A stretch of DNA of 64,000 bases from Streptomyces bungoensis. Its GTDB lineage: Bacteria; Actinomycetota; Actinomycetes; Streptomycetales; Streptomycetaceae. The DNA lies in assembly GCF_001514215.1 (NCBI RefSeq), contig NZ_KQ948855.1, positions 257,006-321,005 on the forward strand. Reading direction: 5' to 3'. The translations under genes were made by a program, and so were the position numbers. The notes below the pieces were generated by a model that was given only the letters and a program-made list of their open reading frames with translations, was not told the origin of the DNA and did no database searches. Positions 17,548-24,946 of this stretch are shown in pieces; positions within the stretch are counted from its first letter, which is position 1, and every line of letters starts with the position of its first letter.

Positions 17548-17982
17548 TCAGCCCTCTACGACCTGGATGTGATGCTTCAGCTCCTCGGCGATGCTCGCTG
17601 TGTCGGCAGTCGCGGGCACGCGCCAGTCCGTCTCGATCCCCCGCTCCACAGCGGGCTCCGTGGTGAAGCGGATCAGGTCCGGTGACGGAAGGAACGAATC
17701 ACGGAGCCAGGCGATGAAGACGGCCGCTTCACCGGGGGTGTTGTCCGTGAGGAGGACCGTGTCCCGGCCTTCGTTGGTGGCGAAGCCGTCGAACACGATT
17801 CCGTCCTCCGTCACGGCCCAGAAACACAGCCGCAGTTGGCGGCCCTGCTCAGTCTCGTAGCGAACGTCGTGGAACGCGGCGTCGAGCGCGGCGCCGAACG
17901 CGGCCAGGTCGAGATTCCAGCCGGCGGGGTTCTTGGCGGGCGCGTAGAGCAGGTAGGTCGTCTGGTAGTCGTCGAGGTCCAC
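17548..17982 (-). CDS. Probable immunity protein for the adjacent toxin
   Basis: 144-residue acidic soluble protein. The start is GTG 17982, with AAGGAAA upstream; the longer frame runs back into the toxin gene. It lies 34 bp downstream of the restriction-fold toxin gene on the same strand, the usual position of an immunity gene in polymorphic toxin loci. The sequence (YQTTYLLYAPAKNPAGWNLD, then LCFWAVTEDGIVFDGFATNE) gives no named family that I recognise. Assignment rests on position, size and acidity. Confidence 0.6.
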   Translation of the reverse strand: MDLDDYQTTYLLYAPAKNPAGWNLDLAAFGAALDAAFHDVRYETEQGRQLRLCFWAVTEDGIVFDGFATNEGRDTVLLTDNTPGEAAVFIAWLRDSFLPSPDLIRFTTEPAVERGIETDWRVPATADTASIAEELKHHIQVVEG

Positions 17983-18016
17983 GGTGGGAGGTTTCCTTCG
18001 TCGTTCGCGTTCGAGA

Positions 18017-19645
18017 TCAGGGCACGTACCGGGAGGTTCCCCTGACTTGCTGGACAGCCATGAGTGTCTGCCAATAGGCGGCAGCATCCTTGTCGTTCGT
18101 CATGATCTCCAGGCCGCGGATCTGCTCGTGCTCGTTCATCGCCAGCCGGTAGTCGTTCAGTTCCTTCTCATCCTTGCCGACAAGAACGTCCTTCTTACTC
18201 CATTTCTTCTTGCCGTTCTCGTCGTACTTGTCTTCTAGTGCGAAAGTGTCCGGTGTACGGAACGAGTTCTTCTTGCACTCGTCATCGGTGCCCTGCACGT
18301 ATTTGGCGTCGACCATGTAGCCGTCGACCGGCCGCATGCCGTCCGCCGCGATGGCGCCCTTTCGGGCATCGGCGGGCAACGGTATGAGCCGCTCGGGGTA
18401 GCCGGCGGTCCGCAGTTGGTAGGCGTTGGCGGGGTCTGTCACGTCGGGCCGCCCGCCGAAGCCCATGGGTCGCAACGTGTTCACCCACCTCTCGAACGAC
18501 CTCCGCTCGGCATCGGTGAGCATCCGGGTGGTGCCGGGCACCGGCGGCAGGGGGTCCTGGTGGGCCACGTTGGGGTCGGGATCCCGGTAGACGGCCGGCA
18601 CGATCCCCGGCACACCTCCCTTGTACGAGGCGAGAGCGAGCGGTACGGGCACGGGCTCGGGGACCGGGAGCAGCGGCAGGCCGGGCAGCCCCGGCGGGTC
18701 GTCCGAGCCCTGGGGCAGCTTGACGCGCTTCTCGGAGTCGTCGAGGGCGTGAGCGACGTCGCCGAGCCGGTGGATCCACGGGTCACCGAGAACGGCGTCG
18801 AGGAGGCCGCCGTCGTCACCGTTGCCGCCGAACATGGGCGCGTCCCACGGCATGTCCACATGGAAGGGGTCGACCCGGTCCTCGGTGATCTGCGCCTTGG
18901 CCGCTTCGACGTGATCGGCGTACCGGTCGCACGCCTTCGCCAGCTGGGCACACGCGGCCACGAGATTGGCGACCAGCGGCTCGTCCGGGTGGGCCCGCTC
19001 GGGGGGCACCGAGAAGCCGACGAAGCCCTTGAAGTAGTTGCGGAACGCGTCGGCGGCCTCACCGGAGTGCGCCTTGTCAGCGGTGTGCGCGCAGGCCTGC
19101 GCGTCCTCCAGCAAACGCGTCATCAGCTTCGCGCCGCGGTGCCAGGTGCCCGCCACGTCCCGGAGTTTCTCCGGGGAGCCGCGAAACCGGTCGCTCATCC
19201 CGGCGGGAGCGTACTGGTCGTACCACGCAGTGTCGCCCACGACCTCCGGGAGTTCCTGGCCCAGCCCGAGGAAGCTTTCGGGGCAGTCCGCTCCCGGGTC
19301 GCCCATGCCGTCGGTCAGGTCCACCTGCTTGCCGAGAATGGCGGAGGCGATGCTGCTCTCCCGTGCCATGAACTCGCGGCACGTACGCATCAGGCCCTTA
19401 CCCGTCTCGCCCATCACATAGGCGCTGAAGCCCATCTTGTCGAGTGTGGTGGCCGCCGCAGACCGGTACACCTTCGCGAAGGCGCGGCCGGCATCATCGT
19501 CTCCGGCCATGCCGTGCTGCCGGTCTAGTTCGTGGAAGACCGCGATGGCGGTGTCCCGGGTGCCGACCATGACGCTGTCCACCATGGTCATGGACGCCTT
19601 GATCATGCCGTCCACGATCAGTTTCACGTCCGGTCGCAGCACCAC
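18017..19645 (-). CDS. Polymorphic toxin with restriction-endonuclease-fold toxin 2 domain
   Basis: 542-residue protein. Residues about 1-290 are helical and WXG100/LXG-like, of the type that delivers toxins through type VII or related secretion; residues 290-395 are a Pro-rich linker. The last ~145 residues match the Tox-REase-2 pattern: AYQLRTAGYPERLIPLP, GMRPVDGYMVDAKYVQG with the metal-binding D446-A-K448 core, then RGLEIMTNDKDAAAYWQTLM. Such domains are predicted DNases. No signal peptide. The gene is followed by a probable immunity gene 34 bp downstream. It sits inside the BREX island, but contact-dependent or intercellular competition is the more usual role of this class. Confidence 0.85.
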   Translation of the reverse strand: MVLRPDVKLIVDGMIKASMTMVDSVMVGTRDTAIAVFHELDRQHGMAGDDDAGRAFAKVYRSAAATTLDKMGFSAYVMGETGKGLMRTCREFMARESSIASAILGKQVDLTDGMGDPGADCPESFLGLGQELPEVVGDTAWYDQYAPAGMSDRFRGSPEKLRDVAGTWHRGAKLMTRLLEDAQACAHTADKAHSGEAADAFRNYFKGFVGFSVPPERAHPDEPLVANLVAACAQLAKACDRYADHVEAAKAQITEDRVDPFHVDMPWDAPMFGGNGDDGGLLDAVLGDPWIHRLGDVAHALDDSEKRVKLPQGSDDPPGLPGLPLLPVPEPVPVPLALASYKGGVPGIVPAVYRDPDPNVAHQDPLPPVPGTTRMLTDAERRSFERWVNTLRPMGFGGRPDVTDPANAYQLRTAGYPERLIPLPADARKGAIAADGMRPVDGYMVDAKYVQGTDDECKKNSFRTPDTFALEDKYDENGKKKWSKKDVLVGKDEKELNDYRLAMNEHEQIRGLEIMTNDKDAAAYWQTLMAVQQVRGTSRYVP

Positions 19646-19861
19646 GCACTCCCCCAGGCCTCACTCGCCCAGCAGAAGGGCGATCGGACCTCTGTTCTAC
19701 CGCACGAGGATCTTCGGGACAGGGCCACCGTGAGCCAAAGGATGCCTCGGCGCGCGTGGCGGCCCGACACCCCCCACACCAGCCGTCCGCGGTCCCACAA
19801 AGCCGGGCTGTAGTGCCGTTTCTGCTGGTCACGCCGAACGCGGGGCGAAATCTTTGGGTGC
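19646..19861. other. 216-bp divergent intergenic region
   Basis: Lies between the divergent toxin gene and the HATPase gene; should contain both promoters. No gene, clear palindrome or RNA element seen. Confidence 0.4.
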
Positions 19862-20293
19862 ATGACGACCTTCACCCTCCGGTTCACAGCGACTCCGCGC
19901 GGCGCACGCCTCGCCCGTCGGCTCGCCTCCCAGCAGATGGACGCCTGGGGCTGGCCGTACGGCGGCACGGCGAACGACACCGTCGAGCTGATCGTCGCCG
20001 AGCTGGCCGCGAACGCCGTCACGCACGGCCGGGTCCCGGGCCGGGACGCCGAGCTGCGGCTGTGCCGACAGGACGGCGAGAACGGGGTCCGCATCGAGGT
20101 GAGCGACACCCGCGGTGAGCGTCTGCCCGTGGTGCGGGACGCCGGGAGCGAGGAGGACGGCGGGCGGGGACTCGTCATGGTCGGCGCACTGGCCAAGGAG
20201 TGGGGTGTGACGGACCGCCCTGGTGCTCCCGGCAAGACCGTGTGGGCCGTCGTAGGCACCGGGGTTCCGTTGGCATCGCGCGAAGGTCAGTAG
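19862..20293 (+). CDS. HATPase_c-type regulator (anti-sigma-like ATP-binding protein)
   Basis: 143-residue single-domain ATP-binding protein of the GHKL/HATPase_c_2 group. The N-box is visible as [15 protein letters not shown] and the G-box as [18 protein letters not shown]. These proteins are very numerous in Streptomyces and resemble the kinase domain of anti-sigma factors such as SpoIIAB/RsbW, though most lack an identified partner. The ATG at 19862 starts the domain directly. Its 3' end overlaps the convergent YoeB gene by 7 bp. Target unknown. Confidence 0.88.
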   Translation: MTTFTLRFTATPRGARLARRLASQQMDAWGWPYGGTANDTVELIVAELAANAVTHGRVPGRDAELRLCRQDGENGVRIEVSDTRGERLPVVRDAGSEEDGGRGLVMVGALAKEWGVTDRPGAPGKTVWAVVGTGVPLASREGQ

Positions 20294-20544
20294 TGGTACC
20301 GGGCCTTGATGATCACAACTTCCTTCTCGGTGGCCCGGTAGACGAGTCGGTGCTCGTCGTCGATCCGGCGCGACCAGTAGCCGGACAGGTCACCCTTCAA
20401 TGGTTCCGGTTTGCCGATGCCGGTGAAGGGGTCGCGCTGGATCTCGCCGATAAGGCGGACAAGCTTGCGGAACAGCTTCTTGTCGGCGTCCTGCCAGTAC
20501 AGGAGGTCCTCCCACCCGGTAGGACGAAACCGTACGTCCCTCAC
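20287..20544 (-). CDS. yoeB: YoeB/Txe-family mRNA-interferase toxin
   Basis: 85-residue toxin of the RelE superfamily. Diagnostic features are the N-terminal [20 protein letters not shown], the [20 protein letters not shown] block, and the C-terminal [10 protein letters not shown]...KARYHY with the terminal catalytic-type Tyr-His-Tyr. YoeB cleaves mRNA at ribosomes. The start GTG 20544 overlaps the antitoxin stop by 4 nt (GTGA), so the pair is translationally coupled. Convergent with the HATPase gene. Confidence 0.93.
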   Translation of the reverse strand: MRDVRFRPTGWEDLLYWQDADKKLFRKLVRLIGEIQRDPFTGIGKPEPLKGDLSGYWSRRIDDEHRLVYRATEKEVVIIKARYHY

Positions 20545-20819
20545 TCCCCGTCCTCCGCAAGGGCCTGGAGTTCCTCCATGCTCTTGGTGATCACCGGAGT
20601 GTCGGCAGCTTTGTCGGCGGCGACGGCCGCCATGAGGTGGGCGGCATTGGCTGGTGAACGCAGCAGGTAGACGGTCTCCTGCCAGGAGCGGAAGTCGTCG
20701 GCGGACATCAGTATGGCGTTGCCGCCCCTGGACGTGATCTCGACGGGCTCGTGATCGTCGTTGACCTGCTGGATCAACGGGAAAAGCCTGGCTCGGGCCT
20801 CGCTGGCGGTGATGGACAT
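20541..20819 (-). CDS. yefM: YefM/Phd-family antitoxin
   Basis: 92-residue antitoxin: N-terminal Phd/YefM DNA-binding domain ([37 protein letters not shown]) and a C-terminal toxin-binding tail ([13 protein letters not shown]). ATG 20819 is preceded by GGAGGGA. YefM proteins neutralise YoeB and repress their own promoter. The gene is divergent from pglY with 179 bp between them, and two matching palindromes lie just upstream, so it may also influence pglY transcription. Confidence 0.93.
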   Translation of the reverse strand: MSITASEARARLFPLIQQVNDDHEPVEITSRGGNAILMSADDFRSWQETVYLLRSPANAAHLMAAVAADKAADTPVITKSMEELQALAEDGE

Positions 20820-20846
20820 GGCCCGCTCCCTCCGGATCGGCAGAAA

Positions 20847-20894
20847 TGGTACGGAAAAGCCGTACCAGTGCGATGGTACAAGCATGCGGTACCA
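20847..20894. promoter_or_regulatory. Two tandem TGGTAC-N9-GTACCA operators
   Basis: Two inverted repeats with identical half-sites and spacing: TGGTAC at 20847-20852 with GTACCA at 20862-20867, and TGGTAC at 20874-20879 with GTACCA at 20889-20894. Start-to-start distance is 27 bp. They lie 28-75 bp upstream of the YefM start and 104 bp or more upstream of pglY on the other strand. YefM-YoeB complexes bind such paired palindromes (classically around TGTACA), so these are very likely the autoregulatory operators. Confidence 0.75.
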
Positions 20895-20998
20895 GTCGCA
20901 CTCATCTCATGCTTCCCCGGCCGAGAGTCCCGCCCGAGCTGGCAGGATAAGGAGGAGTTGTAAGGGGCACGGGTTTCACCGGGGAGCGGGAGCAGCCG

Positions 20999-23900
20999 AT
21001 GGCCAGGGGTGGCGACACCGTCGTACTGAGGGACGTCCTCGACATCAAGGAGGACGTCTACGCCGGCGACTTCAAGGTCGAGCTGTCCCAGGGGTTCACC
21101 GGTGACTCGGCGGGGCGGGTCGAGGAGTACGTCGTCACGCCGCAGCTCAGGGAGCAGTTCGACAAGGCGCTGAAGCTGGTGCGCGGCGCCGTGCGCAAGA
21201 ACGCCTCGTACGCCGCCTACCTGCACGGTTCCTTCGGCGCCGGTAAGAGCCACTTCCTGACCGTGCTGCACGCCGTCCTCAACGGGGACGCCTCCGCGCG
21301 GGCCAAGCCGCGGCTCCGAGAGGTCATCGCCGAGCACGACGAGTGGCTGCGCGGCAAGAGGTTCCTCATGGTGCCGTACCACCTGGTCGGCGCGGCCAAC
21401 CTGGACGAGGCGCTGCTCGGCGGGTACGTGCGGGCCGTGCGCGAGCAGCACCCCAAGGCGCCCACGCCGACCGTGTTCCGCTCCGACGCCATGCTTGCCG
21501 ACGCCCGGCGCATGCGGGAGCAGCTCGGCGACGACGCGTTCGTCCGGCTGCTGCCCGCGGACGGTGCTACCGCGGGCGGTGACGACGACGATGACGAGCT
21601 TCAGGTGATCGGCGCCGGCGGGGCCTGGACCTCGAGCGAGCTGGACGACGCCTTCGACGCGCCGGCCGGGGACTCGCGCCGCGAGCGGCTGGTGTCCGCG
21701 CTGCTCACCGGGCCGATGCGGTCGTACGCCGAGAGCGCGCGCGGCGACGCCGCCAAGTACGTGCCGCTGGAGAACGGGCTGTCCGCGATCAGCCGCCACG
21801 CGCGCGCCCTGAACTACGACGGTGTCGTGCTGTTCCTCGACGAGCTGGTGCTGTGGCTCCAGGCGCACATGCGGGACCGGACCTTCGTCAACAGCGAGAT
21901 CCAGAAGCTGGTGAAGCTGATCGAGTCCGGGGACGCCGACCGGCCGGTGCCGATCGTGTCGTTCATCTCCCGTCAGCGCGACCTGTCCCAGCTCGTCGGC
22001 TCCGACGTGCTCGGCGCCGACGTCAAGGCCATGGAACAGGCGCTCGAATACCTGAACGAGCGGTTCGACACGGTCGACCTGGAGGACCGCAACCTGCCGG
22101 AGATCATCAAGGAGCGGGTGCTGAAGCCGCTACCCGGCAAGGACGTGGTGCTGGAGAACGCCTTCGGCGGGGTCGACCGGTCCAACCAGCAGGTCAAGGA
22201 CATCCTGCTGGACGGCGGCGGCGCCACCCACGCCGACTGGACCGACTTCCGCGCCGTCTACCCGCTCTCCCCCGCGCTGCTCAACGTGCTCGTCGCCCTC
22301 TCCGGCGCCCTCCAGCGCGAGCGGACCGGTCTGAAGCTGGTGCAGCAGCTGCTGCAGAAGAACGCGGGCGCCGCCGTCGGGCAGCTCATCCCGCTCGGTG
22401 ACCTGTGGGACGTCCTCGTCGACGGCTCCGGGGCCGCCTTCACCGACAAGCTGAAGCGCGAATCCGAGGCGGCCGTGAAGTTCTACGGCAAGGCGCGCAC
22501 CCACCTGCTGGAGAAGTACGGCTCCGACACGCACGCCGACTTCCGGGCCGACGACCGGTTCGTGAAGACCCTGCTGCTGGGCGCGCTCGCCCCGGACGTG
22601 CCCGCGCTGCGCCGGCTCACCGGGGCCCGGCTCGCCGCCCTCAACCACGGCTCCGTGCGCTCCCGTACCGTGCCGGCCGGTGACGTCGTCGTACGGCGCA
22701 TGCGGGACCTGCAGGCCGCGTTCCCGTCCGAGGTGCGTTCCGACGGCGAGACCGACCCGGTGTTCTCGCTGCACCTGTCCGAGCTGGACATCGAGCCGCT
22801 GCTCGACGCGGTCGCCGAGGAGGACAAGGCGGGCGTGCGCCGGGTGTGGCTGCGCGACCGGATCTGGGAGGCCGTCGGCGTCCGGGACGGGCAGTTCGTC
22901 GCCGAGAAGGAGATCGTCTGGCGGGGCACCCGGCGCCTCGCCGAGTTCGTCTTCGGCAACGTGCGGGACCGGGCCGACCTGCCGGACGAGCAGTTCACCC
23001 CGGCGACCGCGGGCAACGTGCGGTTCGTCGTCGACTACCCCTTCGACGACGGCGACCACTACCCCAGCGACGACTTCCACCGCGTGGAACAGCTGAGGAA
23101 GGACGGGGTGACCGCACCGACCCTGGTGTGGCTCACCGACTTCTTCTCCGACCAGCGCCGCGCCCAGCTCGGCCGGCTGATGCGGATCAACTTCCTGCTG
23201 GAACGCGACCGGCTCACCGACTACACCGGCAACTTCCCGCCCGACGACCGGGCCAAGGTCCGGCGACAGCTGGAGGTGGCCCGCGACACCCTCACCGACC
23301 AGCTCACCGGCGCGCTCGCCGAGGTGTACGGGCTGGCCCGGCCGACCGACGCCAACCCCGGCCCCGAGGTGCCCGACGGCCGGCACGTGCTCTCGCTCCA
23401 GCCGGAGTTCGCGCAGCCGCGCGAGGAGGGCGGCAAGGGCTTCGAGGCGAACGTGCAGCATCTGGCCGACGGCATGTTCTCCGCGCTGTACCCGAAGCAC
23501 CCCGACTTCGGACTCGACGGCAAGGGGCAGCGCAAGGCGGTGAGCCCGGCCGAGCTGCGGACCGCCCTGGAGTGGATCACCCGGGCCATGGACGAGGGCG
23601 GGCGCGCCCAGAACGTCGACAGCCACCACCTGAAGACCGTCAAGCGGGTCGTGGAACCGCTCGAGCTGGGCACGGTGCACGACGGTCCGCTGGTCATGCG
23701 GCAGGACTGGCGCACCCGGATCAACCAGGCCGCCTCCGCGCACAAGCAGCGCGGTGACCTGGCCGTCGAGGACATCCGCGGCTGGATCACCAGGGACCTC
23801 GGCTACGGGGGCCTCGACAAGCTCACCGGGAACCTGCTCATCTCCGCGTACGCGCTGCTGGACGACCGGGCCTGGGTGTACCAGGGCGGCCCGGAGCGGG

Positions 23901-24946
23901 AGGCGCCCGCGCTGCACGAGATCGGGCCCGGCTGGTCGCTGCGTTCGCAGCCCCTGCCCAGCGAGGACGAGTACGCGGCGGCCCGCGAGCGGGCGGCCCG
24001 GCTGTTCGGCGTCTCCGCCAAGCCGAACATGTACGCCCGGAACGTCAACCGGCTCGCCGAGGACATCCGCGCCAAGGCGGACGCCTGGGAGCGGGACGTC
24101 GCCGGGGTGCGGGCCTCGCTGGACCGGCACGCGGCGCTGCTCGGCCTCGACGCGCCCGGTGAGCCCGCGCCCCGGGTGGCGATCCTGCGGGAGGCTGCCG
24201 GCCTGCTCGCCCGGCTGACCCGGCACGGCAGCGACGCCACCGCCCTGGTGCGCGAGCTGGCCTCCGCGTCCTGCACGGCCACCGAGCGGGACCTGAACAC
24301 CGCCATGGGCAGCGCCGGTGAGGTGCTGCGGGCCCTGGACGAGGCCGCCTGGCCGGCGCTGACCAACGTGCGCGGGCTGACCGGCCGGGAGGACGGCGTC
24401 GGCGACCGGGCCCGGCGGCTCTTCGACGAGATCGCCCTCGCCGCCCGTGCCTCGGAGTTCGAGCGGTCGCTGGTGCCGGTGCTCGGCCACGCCGGGGAGA
24501 AGGCCAACTCCATCATCAACGCCGCGCTCCAGGTGGAGACCGTGTTCACACCGCGCCAGGAGCCGGCTCCGGGGGCGCGGGACGTGCGGGTGAGCGAGCC
24601 GGAGGTAGCGACACACCATCCGCGGCCGGGAGCCGGCGGTGCCGTCCCGGCAGGGCCGGACGGGGACGCCGTACCGGCGGCGGCACGGCCGGAGCCCGCC
24701 CCCGCTGCGCCGGCCGACGGCCCGGCCGCGCCGCGCGCGTCGTCCGGGCGGCGGCTCATCGCGGCCGGCGGGGCCACCCCGCTGGAGCAGCGGCTGGCCG
24801 ACGGCCTGGCGGGCGTCCGCGACGACATCCGCGCCTTCCTGGCCGCGCATCCGGACGCCTCCGTGGAGATCAGCTGGAAGCCGGTCGCACCCTCCGGCGA
24901 GTCCTCGGGCGAGTCCTCCGCCGAGGACGCCGAAGGGGCCCGCTGA
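20999..24946 (+). CDS. pglY: PglY, BREX-2 ATPase
   Basis: 1315-residue large ATPase, equivalent to BrxC of type 1 BREX. Walker A HGSFGAGKSHF is near residues 75-85 and a Walker B-like VVLFLDELVLWL near residues 275-286. The long C-terminal part is helical, with a Pro/Ala-rich linker around residues 1195-1250 and a terminal ~60-residue domain. The length fits PglY. First gene of a four-gene operon in which every junction overlaps; the stop overlaps the pglZ start (TGATG). PglY's ATPase is needed for phage resistance in the Streptomyces coelicolor Pgl system; its precise act is not known. Confidence 0.95.
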   Translation: MARGGDTVVLRDVLDIKEDVYAGDFKVELSQGFTGDSAGRVEEYVVTPQLREQFDKALKLVRGAVRKNASYAAYLHGSFGAGKSHFLTVLHAVLNGDASARAKPRLREVIAEHDEWLRGKRFLMVPYHLVGAANLDEALLGGYVRAVREQHPKAPTPTVFRSDAMLADARRMREQLGDDAFVRLLPADGATAGGDDDDDELQVIGAGGAWTSSELDDAFDAPAGDSRRERLVSALLTGPMRSYAESARGDAAKYVPLENGLSAISRHARALNYDGVVLFLDELVLWLQAHMRDRTFVNSEIQKLVKLIESGDADRPVPIVSFISRQRDLSQLVGSDVLGADVKAMEQALEYLNERFDTVDLEDRNLPEIIKERVLKPLPGKDVVLENAFGGVDRSNQQVKDILLDGGGATHADWTDFRAVYPLSPALLNVLVALSGALQRERTGLKLVQQLLQKNAGAAVGQLIPLGDLWDVLVDGSGAAFTDKLKRESEAAVKFYGKARTHLLEKYGSDTHADFRADDRFVKTLLLGALAPDVPALRRLTGARLAALNHGSVRSRTVPAGDVVVRRMRDLQAAFPSEVRSDGETDPVFSLHLSELDIEPLLDAVAEEDKAGVRRVWLRDRIWEAVGVRDGQFVAEKEIVWRGTRRLAEFVFGNVRDRADLPDEQFTPATAGNVRFVVDYPFDDGDHYPSDDFHRVEQLRKDGVTAPTLVWLTDFFSDQRRAQLGRLMRINFLLERDRLTDYTGNFPPDDRAKVRRQLEVARDTLTDQLTGALAEVYGLARPTDANPGPEVPDGRHVLSLQPEFAQPREEGGKGFEANVQHLADGMFSALYPKHPDFGLDGKGQRKAVSPAELRTALEWITRAMDEGGRAQNVDSHHLKTVKRVVEPLELGTVHDGPLVMRQDWRTRINQAASAHKQRGDLAVEDIRGWITRDLGYGGLDKLTGNLLISAYALLDDRAWVYQGGPEREAPALHEIGPGWSLRSQPLPSEDEYAAARERAARLFGVSAKPNMYARNVNRLAEDIRAKADAWERDVAGVRASLDRHAALLGLDAPGEPAPRVAILREAAGLLARLTRHGSDATALVRELASASCTATERDLNTAMGSAGEVLRALDEAAWPALTNVRGLTGREDGVGDRARRLFDEIALAARASEFERSLVPVLGHAGEKANSIINAALQVETVFTPRQEPAPGARDVRVSEPEVATHHPRPGAGGAVPAGPDGDAVPAAARPEPAPAAPADGPAAPRASSGRRLIAAGGATPLEQRLADGLAGVRDDIRAFLAAHPDASVEISWKPVAPSGESSGESSAEDAEGAR

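Noticed and set aside
22130..24850. 906-residue open frame on the minus strand opposite pglY
   Set aside because: It is the antisense shadow of pglY; the product is Gly/Val/Arg-rich without any domain, as expected from high GC at third positions.
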